Positions 57,791 through 64,000 of a stretch of DNA of 64,000 nt are shown here, one piece after another. Each line of letters starts with the position of its first letter. Position 1 is the first letter of the stretch. The translations under genes were made by a program, and so were the position numbers. The DNA is taken from contig NMRA01000023.1 of assembly GCA_002633005.1 (NCBI GenBank), positions 50,738-114,737 on the forward strand, written 5' to 3'. This DNA is from Phoronis australis. Taxonomy: Eukaryota; Phoronida; Phoronidae. A model generated the notes under the pieces. It was not told where the DNA came from. It saw only the letters and a list, made by a program, of their open reading frames with translations, and ran no database searches.

Positions 57791-60428
57791 GGATAATGTA
57801 CTAAATACCAGTAAAAACTGGACGAAACGCTCATTTAATTAACTTGCATTAACCAAAGCCAATTTGGTCCTTCTCCAAAAGGCTAACGATAAACGTGTTC
57901 CACTAAATAACAATCATTGCCATCATTTAATGAAACAGGGTACCAATAGCAATGATAGAGAGGGTAGATAGGATCCTTCGATCCTAACTGACCCCACTTC
58001 GTCCGCCCATAAACCAAATATTTGAAAAACATTTCTGAAAGCTCCACCCGATGGTGTAAAACGTCACACAGAACAATCAGTTTCTCTAGGGTCATCATCG
58101 CCTTCCGTCAGCACAGACGTGCGTCGAGCATTTTAACTTATCAAATAATACAACGAACTCGACTGGAAAATTTTGCAGGAATATAACCAACTGAGAATTT
58201 TTCTCCATACGAGTATTCTTGACACATTAATGAAAATAATTCAGTACAAATGAAAAATTCAAATCATATAGGATTAATGAAAAGCGTCTTCAATGCAAGG
58301 GGTCCCAGGTCGAGTAACGCCCAGACGAGGAAATCAAACATTTCATTTTTTAAATTAATTGTATGTATCAGGATAACCCTACAAAAATTTAATTTCCTTT
58401 TAATATGAGAGTTCCTTGTCTGATGCAAATAAAAATTCGTCCACAGCAATAGGAAGCACGCTCTCTACCTAGCTATGTGATTCCTCCTCTCAAATAGATA
58501 AGAAAGAAAATGCGATAAGCGAGACAAAATGATAGATTTATTAAAATGAGTAAATTTCGACATAATACACTAAAAAACATAGTCATAACCCACAAAATGA
58601 AAATAATGATATGGAAGCCGTACATGTTTAAGCCCAGACGTACTGATCACCGACTAAATTGGATGAACAAAACGGGATTCACAATATTCTAGGGCGACCA
58701 TAATTCTGACGCGTAAGTCCCCACCCGCCTAAACAGTTCCAATAAAAAACATATTGTTTTACAAAATTTGCATAGACAGCCTTCCTAAGTGAGCATCTTG
58801 ATACCAAATTGGTGCAGACAAAATGAGCGTCTTTATCCCAAATGAGTGTAGACAAAGACTTTAACAAAGCTATCAACTTAATATAAGCATTGCAAGGTTG
58901 TGTATAGTTTTTATATAGATTGTATATTTCTTCCTGCTTTGAAAAAATGAGTCCCCACTCGGCCTTCAGAGGCTTTTAGTAATTATTACAATGTATGTGA
59001 CCAAACTTAAAAGGACCCTATTGACAGTGAACATCCAAATGATGCATTGGGCGTTCTTACAAGAGCACCTTTATTTCTACTCAGGCGTCAATTTAGAGTA
59101 AACGCCCAGGACGCACGCTGCATAACGGCCTGATTACAGTTTATATATATATATCAAAATCTTAAACAAGTTATAACAACGACAATTGACCAAAATCATT
59201 ACGTGATTATGCACGTAGTGATCTTTTAATAATTAAGTTTTTTCCAGCTGGTTTTTGCCGCCTTCGTTGGGCACAAAACTTCTTGAGGAAACATAATTTT
59301 AGCTATTTATAAGTTCCCATCAATAATGCACATGCACAAAATAATCGAAGAGGAAATAATTTCATGGGAACGAAATTGTTCGTGACACCGATACTCGTTT
59401 TTTAAGTCAGAAAATAATCTATCAAAAACGCAGTTTCAAAAGTGACTAAAAAAAGCTGTCAACGACTTTAGTATTAACGTCTCTCTATATGATAGTTTTC
59501 TATTGTTAGGTAAACCCAACATTCTCCTGGCATCAATCTTCTTTTCACATGAATTTGTTCATACTCCTATTTCATTCGTTCATGCTTCGTGTTCGTACTT
59601 CATCTAGATTTGAGTTTACTCGTAGAATATCTATTAAAAAAAATCCAAAAGAAGTTACTCTTGACTAAATTCAAAAACAGTAAGCTCAAGCTTCTTACGG
59701 ATTTCTTGACAATTGCTACGGAAACGTTCTTTGTTTTTCTTTGTTTTTGTTTATGCATATGTATTCCAATTTTACAACCTGACTTCTGTGTCGGCCCAAA
59801 CGACACTAAATTACATGACAATGATCTTGCTTTACTTTAGGTCAAAGACCATCAGTGCAATTTCGGTAATTGCGACAACACATACGAAAAGTTATTAAAT
59901 TTTTTTAGCAGGTAACATCAAGATAACAAAAAATCTTTTTTTAGAAAATGAGAAGGAGCCCATTTATAAGTCACTGATCTTAAAATTGAGCGTACACACT
60001 ACTGTACATGCTAACAAAATGATATTATAATTGACTTCATGAAACCGACTGCCAATGGTGTGTTAACATTTTTCATTACAGTTACGTTATGCTTAATAGA
60101 AACTTTTAGAAACTCTACACATGTTGACTTTAGCAAATGTGACCGCAATTGCTGTTTAGATGTAACGCGAACACGCACATATGAACGCTACACTCAAAAG
60201 CATTTTAACTGATTAATTCTATGTGCACTTTAATTATAGCAAGTCCATGTTATCCTTGAAATGATATTTTTATTCATGCCAGCACGAAAGTACTGATACC
60301 TAACGATCGAATTCTTTTTTCGAAATAAAGCAATGCTTCCTATCAGGGCTGTTTCCGTTCAATTTTATTGAAAAGCGAGGAGGGCGCCTTTACAACAAAA
60401 AATCATAGGATGTGCCATACCCCTAATG
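57791..60428. other. No gene recognised
   Basis: AT-rich. A short (TA)n run is at about 59145-59155. Open frames here are short and without motif. Confidence 0.4.
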
Positions 60429-60632
60429 CTAGTTGCCGACGCGAAAGTTGAAGCGACACTCGATATATTCGACGGAGCAGCCAATTTGAAATAGCCGACT
60501 GAAAACGTACACTTCGAGAAAAATGATACCCGACAAAATTCCACAAGTCAGTGATAGGCTATCACTGACTTGTCGTACAGATGCCATCAATATCGTTGAC
60601 CATGCAAACCAGATAAAACTTAGCGCAAACAT
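60429..60632 (-). CDS. Possible first exon of a secreted or membrane protein
   Basis: ATG at 60632 opens a 67-residue frame with a hydrophobic leader (MFALSFIWFAWSTILMAS), a second hydrophobic stretch (SGIIFLEVYVFS) and four Cys. Contains the perfect hairpin 60543-60573. No splice donor of quality or homologue was recognised. Confidence 0.2.
   Translation of the reverse strand: MFALSFIWFAWSTILMASVRQVSDSLSLTCGILSGIIFLEVYVFSRLFQIGCSVEYIECRFNFRVGN
60543..60573. repeat. Perfect 15-bp palindrome with 1-base centre
   Basis: ACAAGTCAGTGATAG, G, CTATCACTGACTTGT. Would form a stable cruciform or hairpin. Confidence 0.9.
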
Positions 60633-60974
60633 CCTTAATTAATTCGCATAGCTCCGTTGCAACTCGAACGAATTAATGAAAAATATCAAAAAAACCGCAC
60701 GGCCGAACGACTTATGTTGATGCGCGAAAATGCAGTGGAAATTTACGAGAAAAAAACGTGGTGTTTAATGTTGATTACGTATTCAATCAAAAACTTAGCA
60801 TGAAAATAAATGCCTCGAAATAAATCAAGTTATTGTAGAATTCCATAATTATGGGCGATTCGAGTTCATCCTCTGTGTGTGGCACTGCGTGCCGTATATG
60901 GAAAAAGTAGGTCAGCCAGTCACGTGCACAGCACCTGTTACTTAGGCTTATGAACCAGGCCGGGGACTTGTATT

Positions 60975-61255
60975 GGAATGTGTTTGTGACAGGTTTTCTT
61001 GGTTTATTCAGCTTAGGTACTTCCTGTATATGTTCAGTTTAAACTTATTAATTGCTACCTCTTGACATATATTTACAAATCATCCCAGCCCTAGCTAACC
61101 TTCCCCATTGGTTAGTTTTATAGTTGGCGCACATTCTCATTGGTTGAGCATGCTATATGTTAGATTTTTATACTATCACATCAGAAGCTTTTAATACAAC
61201 ATACGAACCACCTCGGGTTTTATCTTTGTGCAATATAAACCCACAATTTGACTTT
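60975..61255 (+). mobile_element. LTR-like sequence (possible solo LTR)
   Basis: Starts near TGTGTTTGTGACAGG and ends near ATATAAACCCACA. Contains two CATTGGTT (CCAAT-type) boxes and a TATAT stretch in promoter-like order. Part of it recurs at 42890-43065, and its ACGAACCACCTCGGG segment recurs at 55825. No target-site duplication was identified. Confidence 0.35.
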
Positions 61256-63388
61256 AAACTTCGAGAAAAGAAAGGTTCTTTTTAAGAATAAATTTCTTGT
61301 AGCGTACTATGTAAGACAGTGATTAACTTTCAACCAGGTAAGTTTAAATTCAACAAAGCGTCCACTTAAAATGCACTGCAGAAGACGTAACAACTACGAT
61401 GTCCCTGGCGACCACTAAGTACGCTCGTAACCAAACGATGTGAAATGTACGAGTAAAGCTCTCGGGAAAACGTTTAAGAAACGTAAAAAAAATCAAACAC
61501 GAAGTTTCGACGTTTTCTTGGTCACAATCCGTTCGAAGCCAACTCCGGCTATACACGCGCGAGTGCACATACGCTGTCACTCCTATCACTCCTAATTTCG
61601 AGCAGAGATTTTCGACCGTATTGAACACTGGTAAAATTGATTTGAAAATTTGTTGAGCATATGGTCTTGTTTTTGTAAATTCGTGAATTGCATTACTGTG
61701 CGATGTAACGAAACGTAGACATGAATATATTTCTTCATGTCCTTTCGAATGCAACTTCACTGTCTTTTAACAATTTAAGTGGTTTCTCAACTGCATTGTA
61801 CTCTTCTCTTTTGAGAGCTTCCAGTCATAATACATTGAGTCCTGTACTCATGCTGTCTTGCATGCAACTCTAGTTAGATTGTCTTACTAAAAAGATTTAC
61901 AGATCTTGAATTTTGCAGCTTAGTGACAATACACACATCCTGAATGAAACAAACCTTCTAAATTGTGTTTATTTTCCCTATGTGCCGTCCTCTAAACAAG
62001 AAAAATTCATCCAAACAGTGTGCTAAATAAGATGCAAGGAACTGACCATTTTTATGTTACAATTGTTTTCCACACCGGGTGGAGGAATTCCTCCACCTTC
62101 ACCCCAACCTCCCCCGCTCCCCCATCAACGCTGCGCGCTTCAGATTTGCAATTTGCACGACTCGTCAGCCTCACGAACTTGGACCCCCAATTTTTGCATC
62201 CCAGACTATTCCCTTTTCCTGTCTATCAATCTTTTAATTCCTAAATGGTCCTCCTCAGTCCTCGACTTTTTTATTTTATTTTCACTACTTAAAATACTTT
62301 AAAAATTATGGATCATGACTCTCAGAAATAAATAAGAAATATCGGGGATGGATGCAAATATAAACTTGAAGATCTTAGAAGTTTTACTTAATTATACGTA
62401 AAAAAATTATGAATGTAAAGACATTTACAAAATTTGGGCGTTCTACAGAGAGAGTCACTAAAACTAGACTTAATACACAAAGAATGCTAAGTTGTCATGC
62501 TTGATGGAAGACGGACATACAAATTAGTATATAAAACAGATAAAAGCAGGTCGGTCTTGACTCAATTATTTCGCAGTAAACCCAGCAATCTTATTATGAT
62601 TTAAATACTGGTGTAAACCCTGACATTTTTAATGTTTACACACTTAAAAGACTTCTTAATCAGAAAAGTTCAGTATCATGTAAATACGAACGTATGTATT
62701 AAACATACTATAAACTGCATTGGAACATATACCTGGGTATAATAGCAGAGTTGGAAGACTTACATGAACAAATTACAATACTCTTGTTGACCTCTCTTGT
62801 TTCAACCCAACCAACTGAAAAACGCTAAAGCACCTTAGTCGAGAAGTTACTTTCAGCAAAATGATATGGATATGACAAAATTAAACAATTAACATGATTC
62901 AAATAGATGCGTTAACGGCCGTGTATTTCCTGATTTGTGTACGGATAATACAAATATAAAAGATGAATGGACTTTTTGTTTAGTGCTCACTATAACACAA
63001 ATGCTACTTAAACTTGTAAATGACGTTATCAATGGCAATATACACTAGGATGCGAACACATAAATGGCAGTTTTAACAAGTTTAAAGCTATGAACTTGTG
63101 ACAACAGTGAAAAACATAGGACAATAAAAGCGTGTCTGAATTTCCGCTTTTTTGTTTTGAGGCAAAACCTGGCAGATTCACACAAAACCCTTGTTATATG
63201 AGAACATTACAACTTCGATTAAGCGAGATAGCAAAACTCCAAGTCAATTACCTAACACAAGCTCAATTCTCAACTGAAGATAAAGGGATAAAATGTAGTA
63301 AGTAAACGAGCGATACAAGTTAGTAAACAAAACCCTGTCCTAATGGCTAGTAAGAACAAGTTGCACTAAATAGTAAATAACAACCTAC
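61256..63388. other. No gene recognised
   Basis: A minus-strand frame at 61350-61760 is open for 136 codons but lacks ATG and a known motif. The rest is AT-rich. Confidence 0.35.
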
Positions 63389-63461
63389 CTTCGTCTGTTA
63401 AGTCGTTCGAAATCCATTTGTACTTCTCCATAACATCACGATTATGAAGCCAGTGCTCACC

Positions 63462-63635
63462 TCAGTCAATCCCATAACGAAAGTAATGATAGAACGCGCT
63501 AAACGCCAAATTAAGCAAAATAATAAGGCACTTCCGTTCACTAACGTGGTCCCAGAGACAAAGAATAACGACGACAATCAAGACGATCACGGCGGCAATT
63601 ATGAATAAGACGATAACACGATAACATTCATGTGA
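63462..63635 (-). CDS. Candidate exon encoding one membrane-spanning segment
   Basis: After a polypyrimidine-TAG acceptor (AG at 63637-63636) the frame reads VIVLFIIAAVIVLIVVVILC, a clear membrane segment, then LWDHVSERKCLIIL and YHYFRYGID before TGA at 63464-63462. Past that stop, the same frame remains open (NRDVMEKYKWISNDLTDE) to a GTAGGT donor at 63388. So this could be a two-part exon broken by one stop, or a terminal exon. The related copy at 21.6 kb is frameshifted. Protein unknown. Confidence 0.3.
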   Translation of the reverse strand, partial: SHECYRVIVLFIIAAVIVLIVVVILCLWDHVSERKCLIILLNLAFSAFYHYFRYGID

Positions 63636-64000
63636 CTAGCGAAGAAATCAAATAGAGAGCAGACAATCAACTACAATAAAGAACAATAGATGGCCCAGCA
63701 TGACGGACGAGTCATGTCTGTTCCCACATTCTAAAATAGGTGGCGCTATGTGACAGTCTGCAAAGCAAAGTTATGTTTACAATAAATATTTGCCGTGAAA
63801 TTGTACATTCTACAGAGAGCTATGCCACAGTAGGACACTGCTGGCTGGGTCAGTCTGGGTCAACTAGGCATAACCAAAACAAAGCCAGCCAGCTGCGTGA
63901 ATTGGAACAACGGTATCCGTAAATCTCGAATAAATCAAAAAGTAGACGTCGTAGCGCAAAATGAAAATTATCATCTGAAAGCCCGTTCAAAACTCTATCT
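63580..64000 (-). repeat. Dispersed repeat copy B
   Basis: Reverse complement of the repeat at 21322-21700, with the same order of blocks (CATTTTGCGCTACGACGTC, GACCCAGACTGACCCAG, CAGACTGTCACATAG, TTGTAGTTGATTGT). Runs off the right edge. The GC-rich minisatellite of the 21-kb locus is absent here. Confidence 0.8.

Noticed and set aside
61350-61760. 136-codon minus-strand ORF
   Set aside because: Opens at GTG, no known domain, no convincing splice signals. Kept only as a mention.

Overview
This window looks like accessory, repeat-rich DNA from an invertebrate animal. The evidence is about 60% or more A+T, short coding exons with GT-AG splice signals, a THAP zinc-finger exon, exons resembling a large lipid transfer protein, and a mix of animal transposons (Helentron-type Helitron, BEL/Pao and Gypsy-like retroelements, L1/Tx1-like LINEs, a tRNA-derived short element). 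The species cannot be named from sequence alone. No prokaryotic operons, rRNA genes or CRISPR arrays were seen. All gene calls are by-eye readings of translated sequence; no search was run.

Layout. At 0-9.1 kb, three minus-strand exons probably belong to one secreted lipid-transfer-type gene that runs off the left edge; its introns hold a long hairpin, a broken Gypsy-like gag/protease, two tRNA-derived repeats and a broken LINE. At 9.1-17 kb there are minisatellites (22 bp and 59 bp units), a second broken LINE on the plus strand, and the 3' end of a BEL/Pao element with a probable LTR. At 17-26 kb there are candidate single exons, a GC-rich 57-bp minisatellite, inverted duplications, and a damaged minus-strand copy of an OB-fold (RPA-like) gene.

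At 26.6-37.15 kb lies the best-preserved feature: a minus-strand Helentron. Its protein carries, in order, 23-residue STPR-type repeats, a Cys-rich region, an OTU protease, an HUH Rep nuclease with two tyrosines, a PIF1-like helicase and a DNase I-like endonuclease, about 2,200 residues in all. It is interrupted by one in-register nonsense codon and by an apparent assembly join (a single N with unmerged duplicated ends). Downstream of it is a complex tandem array whose units contain a piece of the last endonuclease codons.

At 38.8-41.3 kb is a 1.4-kb direct duplication. At 44.5-48.05 kb are an acidic ORF, a THAP exon, and a plus-strand four-exon OB-fold gene with perfect splice phases but two internal stops. 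At 48.65-55.5 kb is an irregular array of decayed modules, some related to that OB-fold gene. At 55.5-64 kb little is recognisable apart from a 288-bp tandem duplication, an LTR-like stretch and a second copy of a 21-kb-region repeat with a membrane-type exon.

Functionally, the only genes that clearly act together are the fused domains of the Helentron: DNA binding, protease, nicking, unwinding and a second endonuclease. The recurrent theme elsewhere is the 3' ends of genes or elements being amplified as decayed repeats.
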